Below are positions 1 through 7,114 of a stretch of DNA of 8,503 bases, piece after piece (within the stretch, counting starts at the first letter, position 1; the number at the start of each line of letters is the position of its first letter). The stretch spans positions 1 to 8,503 of the forward strand of contig JAKAMS010000096.1 of assembly GCA_021812745.1 (NCBI GenBank). Reading direction: 5' to 3'. Source of the DNA: Bacteroidota bacterium (GTDB lineage Bacteria; Bacteroidota; Ignavibacteria; Ignavibacteriales; Melioribacteraceae). The position numbers were made by a program, and so were the translations under genes. Below the pieces are notes generated by a model. The model saw nothing but the letters and a program-made list of their open reading frames with translations. It was not told the DNA's origin and made no database searches.

Positions 1-1463
<1,463 letters not shown>

Positions 1464-1480
1464 TTATCTGTTTTCCTTCT

Positions 1481-1780
1481 TTACAAAAATCTAATTGATT
1501 TGATTATTTGCTGGTTGAAGTGCTTATTTATTTTATCTGCTATTAAATTCTTTTTGAAATTAAGCTCGCTTTTCCAGACAGAATTTTCTACGCGCAGAAA
1601 GAGAATTTGTTTATCAACTCTAACCGCTTGTGCGATCATTTTCAGTTCAGGAAAAATTTTTTCAAATTCATCAACTATATCGTAATTCTTCAGAGATTCC
1701 CTCAAATTCGAAAATTCATTTTCGTTTTTGAGAAGGTCGTCTAAAGTTCTAAAACTGCTACGCGTATGCTGCCGTGCCAT
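1481..1780 (-). CDS. DUF721/DciA-family protein, putative replicative helicase loader/operator
   Basis: A 99-residue basic protein of the DUF721 family. Members called DciA act with the replicative helicase DnaB in bacteria that lack DnaC or DnaI. What is visible is the short-form DUF721 pattern: a helical N-terminal half (residues about 12-45), then a strand-like segment ILFLRVENSVWKSEL (59-73) with the family's typical small/aromatic 'sS.W..EL' core, and a basic helix plus final strand ending in IIKSIRFL. The ATG at 1780 lies inside recF, giving a 23-nt overlap, so translation is probably coupled to recF. No Shine-Dalgarno is visible upstream. Its place between recF and gyrB in the origin cluster supports a replication role. 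The family call is confident; helicase loading in this organism is inference. Confidence 0.82.
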   Translation of the reverse strand: MARQHTRSSFRTLDDLLKNENEFSNLRESLKNYDIVDEFEKIFPELKMIAQAVRVDKQILFLRVENSVWKSELNFKKNLIADKINKHFNQQIIKSIRFL

Positions 1781-2870
1781 TGCTAACTTTTATTAATTTA
1801 TTCTCTGCGTTTATTTTAAATCCTTCGGTTTTTGTAAGATCTGTCATTGTTATAAACGCTTGCCCTATTAGAGAAAGATACTCGCTTATCCTTCCCGCTC
1901 TATATGTGTCTAATTCGCCAAACACATCGTCCATTAAAAAAATCGGTGTCTTGCCCAACTTCTCTTCCATAAAAAAGAATTGCCCAAACCGTAATGCTAT
2001 TTGAAAAGTTTTATGCTGTCCCTGTGAACCGAACCGTTTTAACTCTAGTCCGTTAATAGAAAAAATGAAATCGTCTCGGTGTGGTCCCACAAGATTTGTT
2101 CCTCTACGAAGTTCATCTTCGCGCATAAACTCCAGTTCTTCGCGAAATTTCTCGGCTGCGTTTTCTTCTGTTACTTCCGTGAGTGAATCGTAAATAATTA
2201 ATGGTTCCTCTGCGCTTTCGATTATGTGATTATACGCTTCGTGCAGATAAGAGTTAAATTCCCCTACAAAACGAATCCTATGTTTAATTATTTCCGTTCC
2301 AGTTGTTATAAGCGTCTCTGTCCAAGCATCAAGCTGGCTGAATAAATTTATGTTTCTAGATTCTTTTATTTGTGATAAAAGCGATGAGCGCTGGCGCAAC
2401 GTTTTATTGAATTCTAAAAGCATTTCTAAATAAGAGTGACTTGCTTGAGAAATTACCGAATCAATAAAGCGTCTTCTTTCCGATGGCGCGCCTTGTGTTA
2501 TAGCGTGATCTGTTTGTATTAATGTTACTACCGGAAATTTTCCGATTATAGATGACGAGTTGAGGATCGGTTTTTCGTCCAAGAAAAAATTTTTTTTATT
2601 TTTTACTGCATCGAAAAAAATACGTGTTTGATTTTCTGTCAAATCAGAAAAAATTCCTTTTGTATCAAAGTATTGTTCGCCAAATAAAACTACGTCGTTC
2701 TCGTTTGCCAGATTTAAATTTTTTGTAGTACACAAATAATAAATTGCCTCTAAGATGGATGTTTTGCCCTGCCCATTTCCACCCACTATAAAATTCAGTT
2801 TGTCGGAAAAATTCAGCGATGTGTTTTTATGCAGCCTGAAATTTTGCAATTCGATTTGTCTAAGAACCAT
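1758..2870 (-). CDS. recF: DNA replication and repair protein RecF
   Basis: SMC-like ABC ATPase that binds gapped DNA and, with RecO and RecR, helps load RecA at single-strand gaps and stalled forks. At 370 residues it is full length for the family. Visible motifs are Walker A GGNGQGKT at 30-37, the RecF segment APSERRRFID at 128-137, VGPHRDD at 261-267, an ABC-type signature region FGSQGQHKT at 280-288, and Walker B with D-loop PIFLMDDVFGELD at 309-321. The central helical arm (about 140-250) is present. The ATG lies one base after the dnaN stop and has no Shine-Dalgarno, which suggests translational coupling. Its 3' end overlaps the DUF721 gene by 23 nt. No missing key residue was noticed. 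Confidence 0.97.
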   Translation of the reverse strand: MVLRQIELQNFRLHKNTSLNFSDKLNFIVGGNGQGKTSILEAIYYLCTTKNLNLANENDVVLFGEQYFDTKGIFSDLTENQTRIFFDAVKNKKNFFLDEKPILNSSSIIGKFPVVTLIQTDHAITQGAPSERRRFIDSVISQASHSYLEMLLEFNKTLRQRSSLLSQIKESRNINLFSQLDAWTETLITTGTEIIKHRIRFVGEFNSYLHEAYNHIIESAEEPLIIYDSLTEVTEENAAEKFREELEFMREDELRRGTNLVGPHRDDFIFSINGLELKRFGSQGQHKTFQIALRFGQFFFMEEKLGKTPIFLMDDVFGELDTYRAGRISEYLSLIGQAFITMTDLTKTEGFKINAENKLIKVSNGTAAYA

Positions 2871-2871
2871 T

Positions 2872-4002
2872 TTAAGTATTCAAACGTACCGGCATCAAAA
2901 GCATCATTAAATCTTGATTCTCTTTTTTTTGAACCGGTTCTATCACTACCGCTTTTGTCGGAGAATGAAGTTTAAAAATAATTTCCTCTTCTGTATTCAA
3001 ATGGCTCAAAACATCATTTACGTATGCTGAGTTAAAGCCTATTTCTATTGAGTCTCCTTCGTATTCACAAACAACCTTCTCTTCACCCGACGCACCGATA
3101 TCTAAATCTTCCGCTGAAATTTCCAATGCGTCTTTCGAAATTGAAAATTTAACTCGGCGTGTACTGCTCGTTGAAAAAAGCATCATTCTCTTTATTGAAT
3201 CATGAATATCTTTGGTATTAACCTTCATTTGAAATTCGTTTTCTAATGGAATGACGCTTGCATAATCCGGATATTTTTGAGCGATGAGACGTGTTATTAA
3301 TTCAATGTCGTTCAACTTAAAAGAAACAAAAGTTTTTGTTAAATGAATTTTTACATCTTTTTCGTCCAATATTTTTGATAAGACGGACACCGCTCTTTCC
3401 GGTATTACATACTGCTGGTTAAATGCCGCTTTAATATTTTTCTTTAAGATATTTACTAGACGGTGACCGTCGGTAGTTACAAAGCGTAAACCGTCATCTG
3501 TAAATTCAAAGAGTGTTCCCATCATAGCGGGTCTCATCTCTTCTTTGCTCATTGCAAATGCGCATTTATCAAACGCTTGCCTTAACTCTGCTCCATTTAC
3601 TAAAACTTCATTTATGTCTTTTGCATTTTTTTCTGCGTCTACCGCTGGTATTTCCGGAAACTCGTCTGCATCTAAGTAGCTGATCGTATATTTTCCCATA
3701 TCAGTTACAATATTGATTTTTTTATTCGCCATCAATTTAAAATGAATTGTCGTGTCTTTAAGGGAACGGACAACATCGTTTAATAAACGGGCGGGTACTA
3801 CTATTTTTATGTTTTCTTCTGCTACTATGTTTAAGGAAGACTTCAGAGAAATTTCAAGATCGGTAGCATAAATGGTTAACTGTCCGTCTTTCACTTCAAA
3901 TAAAAAGTTTTCTAGGATTGGCATTGGCGTACGTGCAGGAACTGCCGGAATTATTTTACTGAGAAGTTTTTCTAGTTCTTTACTATTTACTTTGAATTCC
4001 AT
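2872..4002 (-). CDS. dnaN: DNA polymerase III beta subunit (sliding clamp)
   Basis: Ring-forming processivity clamp that holds DNA polymerase III on DNA and recruits other clamp-binding proteins. The chosen start gives 376 residues (E. coli is 366), beginning MEFKVNSKELEKLLSKIIPAVP, a typical first-domain start, with the family segment YLDADEFPEIP at the end of domain 1. It ends in LMLLMPVRLNT, matching the usual C-terminal P-x-R-L clamp end. The frame stays open upstream to an ATG at 4047, but those 15 extra residues do not look like DnaN. The internal ATG at 4002 has GGAG seven bases upstream, so 4002 is preferred. recF starts one base after the stop. As first gene of the leftward group after the 4003-4318 spacer, its promoter should lie in that spacer; none was assigned. 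Confidence 0.97.
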   Translation of the reverse strand: MEFKVNSKELEKLLSKIIPAVPARTPMPILENFLFEVKDGQLTIYATDLEISLKSSLNIVAEENIKIVVPARLLNDVVRSLKDTTIHFKLMANKKINIVTDMGKYTISYLDADEFPEIPAVDAEKNAKDINEVLVNGAELRQAFDKCAFAMSKEEMRPAMMGTLFEFTDDGLRFVTTDGHRLVNILKKNIKAAFNQQYVIPERAVSVLSKILDEKDVKIHLTKTFVSFKLNDIELITRLIAQKYPDYASVIPLENEFQMKVNTKDIHDSIKRMMLFSTSSTRRVKFSISKDALEISAEDLDIGASGEEKVVCEYEGDSIEIGFNSAYVNDVLSHLNTEEEIIFKLHSPTKAVVIEPVQKKENQDLMMLLMPVRLNT

Positions 4003-4009
4003 AATCCGT

Positions 4010-4013
4010 CTCC
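4010..4013 (-). promoter_or_regulatory. dnaN ribosome-binding site
   Basis: Minus-strand GGAG followed by a 7-nt spacer (ACGGATT) to the ATG at 4002. It is one of the two clearest Shine-Dalgarno motifs in the window (the other precedes the asparaginase gene) and decides the dnaN start in favour of 4002 over 4047. Confidence 0.65.
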
Positions 4014-4071
4014 ATGTTGGATCAAAAAATATCAAAAATTGGTGCAATTTTCAATTTATGTATGAACTTGT

Positions 4072-4080
4072 TTATCAACA
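4072..4080 (+). promoter_or_regulatory. DnaA-box-like site TTATCAACA
   Basis: One mismatch to the TTATCCACA consensus, and identical to the box at 5951-5959 on the other side of dnaA. It lies about 70 bp upstream of the dnaN start, on the dnaN side of the AT-rich stretch, where it could serve the origin or dnaN control. Confidence 0.55.
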
Positions 4081-4117
4081 TTTCAACATCTCTATTATTA
4101 TACTTAAGTAATATTTT

Positions 4118-4159
4118 TAAAAGGAATAATAATAATAAGGGGTGTTGATATGTTAGTAA
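4118..4159 (-). promoter_or_regulatory. Candidate basal origin-unwinding element: tandem boxes, GC tract, DnaA-trio-like triplets
   Basis: Read on the minus strand (the dnaA sense strand): TTACTAACA (4159-4151), ATATCAACA (4151-4143), CCCC (4142-4139), then four TTA triplets (4138-4127), followed after one imperfect triplet by CTT and TTA, and then an AT-rich stretch (4091-4120). The B. subtilis basal unwinding system has the same order: DnaA box, short GC-rich spacer, then DnaA-trios of form 3'-[G/A]A[T/A]-5' that guide a DnaA filament onto one strand. Six of the first seven triplets fit that form. Function is inferred from this arrangement. Confidence 0.5.
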
Positions 4160-4269
4160 CCGATATATATTTCCTTTTTATGCATGAATGATAACTAATA
4201 ATTATATGTAATATGTTAATAACTCATTAACAACATCGACTTATATCCCCACCAGTTGAAAGCTTGATA

Positions 4270-4311
4270 TTATTAACACCCTTTATACAAGTTATACACC
4301 TCATATCAACA
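4270..4311 (+). promoter_or_regulatory. 11-bp-periodic DnaA-box-like array
   Basis: Four 9-mers on the same strand begin at 4270, 4281, 4292 and 4303, exactly 11 bp apart: TTATTAACA, CTTTATACA, TTATACACC and ATATCAACA. The first, third and fourth are one or two changes from TTATNCACA/TTATCAACA; the second is weak. One-turn spacing on the same strand would place DnaA protomers on one helical face. The array ends only 8 bp after the dnaA stop codon. Confidence 0.5.
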
Positions 4312-4318
4312 AAAAAAA

Positions 4319-5722
4319 TTAGGTGACACTATTTTCTATTTTCGTTTTTAATGAATCTAAAATCTCTTTCATTTTAGGATCCTTCAATGTTAATTCTTCA
4401 ATGCTCGTTTGAGAATGAATAACTGTCGAGTGATCTCTTCCTCCAAAATGTAAGCCGATAGTTTTGAGAGAAGATTTAGTTAGCTGTTTTGAAAGATACA
4501 TAGCCACTTGGCGAGCAAGAACAACTTCCTTTTTACGGTTTTTTTCACGCAGCTTATTTTCTTCAACGCCAAAAAATACGCAGACAACTTTTGTAATAAG
4601 TTCAACTGAAATATTTACTTGTTTATTGGTGGAGACTTCCCGCACAGTTTTTTTTACTAACTCAAAATCAATCTCTTTAGAGTTTAGAGAAGAATTCGCC
4701 AAAAGTTTTATTAAGCACCCTTCAAGTTCTCTTATATTGGAAGAGATATTTTGTGCAATATACTCTACTATCTCTCTGGAAAGATTTATTCCATAAACTT
4801 CACTTTTGTTCTTTAGTATAGCAACGCGAGTTTCAAAATCTGGCGGTTGGATATCTGCGGATAAACCCCAAGAAAACCGAGATATTAACCGCTCGTTTAA
4901 TCCTTTTAAATCTTTAGGTGGCTTATCACTTGATAAGATTACTTGTTTTCCGGATTGGTGTAAAGTATTAAAAATCTGAAAAAACAAATCTTGTGTCTTT
5001 TCTTTACCGACGAGAAATTGAATATCGTCTATTATTAATGCGTCCATGCTTTTGTAAAAACCCGAGAATTCGTTTAAAGTATTGCTTTGAATAGCTTCAA
5101 CAAATTCTACCGTGAACGCATCAGAGGAAATATAAATGACTCTTTTATTTTGATCTTTTTCTAAAATTTTATTTCCTATCGCATGAATTAAATGAGTCTT
5201 TCCGAGACCAACGCCGCCGTATATAAATAATGGATTAAATGATGTTTGACCTGGACTATCGCCGACCGCCATTGCTGCAGCGCGGGCAAGTTGATTTCCC
5301 TCGCCTTTAATAAAATTCTCGAAAGTATAACGCGGGTTGAGATAGGTTTCGTAATCACGTTTGATAATTTGAATTGCTGTGGCAGCGCTACCATTGCTGG
5401 GCGTTTCTCTGGTTTGCTCTTCTGCTGTTTCTTTCTCTTCGTATATTACATAAACTAATCTGCCGTTGTTGCCAAGAACCTGTGAAACCGTTTTATTAAT
5501 TAGTGTATTATAATGCTCTTCTATCCACTCGATAAAAAAATTATTAGGGACATAAATTTTTAGAGTAGAATTTTCTAATTCAAAAGGCTTTATGGGTAAG
5601 AACCAGGTGTTGTAGGTTATGAAAGGGACATTTTCTTTTATAAGACTTAAGCACTCCTTCCACAGATCCTTTGCATTTTTTTCTAATGGAGGATTCTGAA
5701 GATTAACAGCTGCGTTTTGCAT
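4319..5722 (-). CDS. dnaA: Chromosomal replication initiator protein DnaA
   Basis: AAA+ initiator that binds DnaA boxes, melts oriC and recruits the helicase; it also usually represses its own gene. From ATG 5722 it has 467 residues, full length. Domain I is at about 18-85 (LWKECLSLIKE...YNTWFLPIKPF), a short linker domain II at about 95-120, and the AAA+ module from about 125. Walker A is GGVGLGKTH at 169-177, Walker B LIIDDIQF at 229-236, the arginine-finger segment NERLISRF ends at 283 (R282), and the sensor-2 region is SNIRELEG near 328-335. Domain IV has a basic loop (KNRKKEVVLARQ) and the signature GGRDHSTVIH at 427-436. A GTG nine bases upstream (5731) is an equally in-frame start lying within a DnaA box. 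Neither start has a Shine-Dalgarno; ATG is preferred by codon type only. It is flanked by two box-rich spacers. Confidence 0.98.
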   Translation of the reverse strand: MQNAAVNLQNPPLEKNAKDLWKECLSLIKENVPFITYNTWFLPIKPFELENSTLKIYVPNNFFIEWIEEHYNTLINKTVSQVLGNNGRLVYVIYEEKETAEEQTRETPSNGSAATAIQIIKRDYETYLNPRYTFENFIKGEGNQLARAAAMAVGDSPGQTSFNPLFIYGGVGLGKTHLIHAIGNKILEKDQNKRVIYISSDAFTVEFVEAIQSNTLNEFSGFYKSMDALIIDDIQFLVGKEKTQDLFFQIFNTLHQSGKQVILSSDKPPKDLKGLNERLISRFSWGLSADIQPPDFETRVAILKNKSEVYGINLSREIVEYIAQNISSNIRELEGCLIKLLANSSLNSKEIDFELVKKTVREVSTNKQVNISVELITKVVCVFFGVEENKLREKNRKKEVVLARQVAMYLSKQLTKSSLKTIGLHFGGRDHSTVIHSQTSIEELTLKDPKMKEILDSLKTKIENSVT

Positions 5723-5723
5723 A

Positions 5724-5732
5724 TTATCCACA
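5724..5732 (+). promoter_or_regulatory. Perfect DnaA box TTATCCACA overlapping the dnaA start
   Basis: Exact match to the canonical 9-bp DnaA box. It begins two bases from the ATG at 5722 and contains the alternative GTG start (5731-5729). DnaA bound here would sit on the translation-start region and could block transcript elongation or initiation, a plausible autoregulatory site as well as an origin box. Confidence 0.75.
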
Positions 5733-5798
5733 ATACAGAAGATTGAAAAAGGTGTAAAAAACAGATTATTTATTAATTAAAAACAACAAACCACAGCA

Positions 5799-5818
5799 CT
5801 ATCCACAAATTACTAACA
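5799..5818 (+). promoter_or_regulatory. DnaA-box-like pair at 11-bp spacing
   Basis: CTATCCACA (5799-5807), one mismatch to TTATCCACA, followed 11 bp later by TTACTAACA (5810-5818) in the same orientation. TTACTAACA also occurs at 4151-4159 on the minus strand beside the candidate unwinding element, which supports its being a weak DnaA site rather than chance. Confidence 0.45.
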
Positions 5819-5926
5819 TTAATTAGTCCCCGTAAGCTGTTTATATAAAAGCACTTTCAAGAAAAAATGAATTATGGTAAACATCTAAGCAAAGAAAAAA
5901 ACCAAAACCAATCAACCGATTATAAA

Positions 5927-5942
5927 TGTGGAACGTTCCACA
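5927..5942. repeat. Perfect 16-bp palindrome TGTGGAACGTTCCACA
   Basis: Every base pairs with its symmetric partner. Each half ends in TCCACA, the core of a DnaA box, so it could be two overlapping divergent low-affinity DnaA sites. It could also be an operator for a dimeric regulator. It resembles a ParB parS site (TGTTCCACGTGGAACA in B. subtilis) with the two half-sites in swapped order, so it is not a parS match as written. It sits 8 bp before the TTATCAACA/TTATTAACA pair. Confidence 0.6.
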
Positions 5943-5950
5943 AAAACAAG

Positions 5951-5970
5951 TTATCAACATTTTATTAACA
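5951..5970 (+). promoter_or_regulatory. DnaA-box-like pair TTATCAACA / TTATTAACA at 11-bp spacing
   Basis: TTATCAACA (5951-5959) and TTATTAACA (5962-5970) lie in the same orientation, 11 bp start to start. The same two 9-mers occur in the dnaN-dnaA spacer (4072-4080, 4270-4278, 4214-4222), linking the two sides of dnaA as one DnaA-binding system. Confidence 0.55.
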
Positions 5971-6026
5971 AGACAATTTATTCGTTGTGAAGAGAGGTGA
6001 AGATATGTTAAGCATCCCTTTTGTGC

Positions 6027-6065
6027 AAATTAAATTTACTAAAAAATAATATTTAAAATATTTTT
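6027..6065. other. AT-rich stretch with near-perfect inverted repeat, possible duplex-unwinding element
   Basis: 38 of 39 bases are A or T (only 6039 is C). It includes a 7-bp inverted repeat AATATTT-A-AAATATT at 6048-6062. It lies about 55 bp beyond the box pair at 5951-5970. It could melt easily as a DUE, or simply be an UP-like element upstream of the asparaginase promoter. No triplet run like that at 4127-4138 is present here. Confidence 0.4.
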
Positions 6066-6071
6066 CTAACC

Positions 6072-6102
6072 TTTGAAGATAAGAAAGGTAGAGCTAATTT
6101 TG
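6072..6102 (+). promoter_or_regulatory. Bacteroidota-type promoter for the asparaginase gene
   Basis: TTTG at 6072-6075, then exactly 19 nt, then TAATTTTG at 6095-6102. This matches the TTTG / N19-21 / TAnnTTTG consensus of the primary sigma factor in Bacteroides and relatives. Transcription would begin about 6109, giving a leader of roughly 35 nt before the ATG at 6146. Confidence 0.55.
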
Positions 6103-6145
6103 TGCCGACAAAAATAATAAAGCAAAAATTCTATTTAGGAAAATA

Positions 6146-7114
6146 ATGAAAAACATATTGGTTGTTTTTACTGGCGGAACTTTTTCTATGAGAATAGATG
6201 AAAAGACGAAATCCGCAATTCCCTTTTTTAATGGAGATGAGTTGGTTCAAATGATTCCTGCGGCAAGAACACTTGCAAAAATTTCAGTTTATGAATTTGG
6301 AAATTACCCTGGACCCCACATTACTCCGGAATTGATGCTGGAACTGTCTAAAAGTATAAATGATTTTGTTAAGCGAGATGAAGTAGACGGTGTAATAATT
6401 ACTCACGGAACTGATACGCTCGAAGAAACTGCCTATTTCTTAGATTTAACGATCAAGACAGAAAAACCGATTGTAATTATAGGTGCAATGAAAACTAGCA
6501 GCGAACCTGACTGGGATGGACCGCGAAACCTTTTGGATGCGATTCATATCTGTAATAATGTTAACAGTCAAGGATTAGGCGTATTAGTTTGTTTAAATGG
6601 GGAGATAAATGCTGCCAGCGAAGTAACAAAAACTCATACTGAAGATGTAGAGACTTTTCGCAGTTTGGATTTTGGATCTCTAGGATTTGTTGATAGAGGC
6701 AGAGTTATTTATAACAGACTGCCGCGTAAAATTGAAACGATAAAAACAGAAATTATAAACCCGAATGTAGATCTTATAAAAGTTTATGCGGGAATGGATG
6801 AAAATTTTTTTCTATTTTCTGCCGATAGAGGCGTTGACGGAGTGGTTGTAGAAGCGATGGGAGTTGGAAATGTTCCCCCGCCCGCATTTGAAGGAATTAA
6901 ATATATAGTGGAAAAAAATATTCCGGTCGTTCTTGTGTCGCGCTGTCCAGCCGGCGAGACACTTGATATTTATGGCTACCCAGGTGCCGGTAAATGGCTA
7001 AAGCAGATTGGTGTAATATTTACCGACTATTTAAATGGGCAAAAGGCGAGAATTAAATTGATGATTTGTTTGGGCTTAACTAGAGATCAAAATGAATTAA
7101 GAAAAATGTTTTAG
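6146..7114 (+). CDS. L-asparaginase (type I/II family), cytoplasmic
   Basis: Hydrolyses L-asparagine to L-aspartate and ammonia. At 322 residues it is a normal length for the bacterial asparaginase/glutaminase family. The nucleophile motif TGGTFSM lies at 9-15 (T12), the second catalytic motif HGTDT at 87-91 (T89, D90), and the lysine motif VTKTHT at 160-165 (K162), so both catalytic triads are intact. The segment GPHITPE at 56-62 covers the place where E. coli AnsB has its substrate-binding Ser58; by eye that residue is Gly here. No signal peptide is visible, so a cytoplasmic ansA-like role is likelier than a periplasmic one. AGGA lies 5 nt before the ATG, and a Bacteroidota-type promoter is about 45 bp upstream. 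The stop TAG is directly followed by the next gene's ATG. Specificity for asparagine over glutamine cannot be fixed from sequence alone. Confidence 0.93.
   Translation: MKNILVVFTGGTFSMRIDEKTKSAIPFFNGDELVQMIPAARTLAKISVYEFGNYPGPHITPELMLELSKSINDFVKRDEVDGVIITHGTDTLEETAYFLDLTIKTEKPIVIIGAMKTSSEPDWDGPRNLLDAIHICNNVNSQGLGVLVCLNGEINAASEVTKTHTEDVETFRSLDFGSLGFVDRGRVIYNRLPRKIETIKTEIINPNVDLIKVYAGMDENFFLFSADRGVDGVVVEAMGVGNVPPPAFEGIKYIVEKNIPVVLVSRCPAGETLDIYGYPGAGKWLKQIGVIFTDYLNGQKARIKLMICLGLTRDQNELRKMF

Larger units (their letters stand above)
4003..4318. other. dnaN-dnaA intergenic region, candidate oriC half containing the unwinding site
   Basis: This 316-nt stretch has no credible gene. It is AT-rich and dense in 9-mers resembling DnaA boxes. 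On the plus strand these are TTATCAACA at 4072-4080, TTATTAACA at 4270-4278, TTATACACC at 4292-4300 and ATATCAACA at 4303-4311. On the minus strand they are ATATCAACA (4143-4151), TTACTAACA (4151-4159) and TTATTAACA (4214-4222). A GGGG tract and TAA triplet run sit beside one box pair. In Bacillus-type origins the dnaA-dnaN spacer is where duplex unwinding happens, so this is the likelier melting site. No convincing intrinsic terminator for dnaA was seen. Confidence 0.72.
5733..6145. other. Upstream dnaA intergenic region, candidate second oriC half and divergent promoter region
   Basis: A 413-nt non-coding, AT-rich stretch between divergent dnaA and the asparaginase gene. From left to right it holds box-like pairs at 5799-5818, a perfect 16-bp palindrome at 5927-5942, a second box pair at 5951-5970, a 39-nt A/T stretch at 6027-6065, and a Bacteroidota-type promoter at 6072-6102. 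The dnaA promoter should lie here on the minus strand, but no TTTG/TAnnTTTG match was found for it. A 33-codon plus-strand ORF (5867-5968) runs through the sites and is not considered a gene. Confidence 0.68.

Noticed and set aside
4003..4047. N-terminal extension of dnaN to an ATG at 4047
   Set aside because: The extra 15 residues do not resemble DnaN, and the internal ATG at 4002 has a GGAG seven bases upstream and gives the normal family length.
4283..4291. TTATACAAG as an additional DnaA box
   Set aside because: It loses the terminal ACA contacts and is out of the 11-bp register of its neighbours.
4464..4796. 110-residue plus-strand ORF inside dnaA, with similar antisense frames at 193-546 and 1774-2004
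   Set aside because: These are antisense shadows of well-supported genes, with no start signals or recognisable domains.
5867..5968. 33-codon plus-strand ORF in the dnaA upstream region
   Set aside because: It has no ribosome-binding site, has a lysine/asparagine-rich composition expected of AT-rich DNA, and runs through the palindrome and DnaA-box pair.
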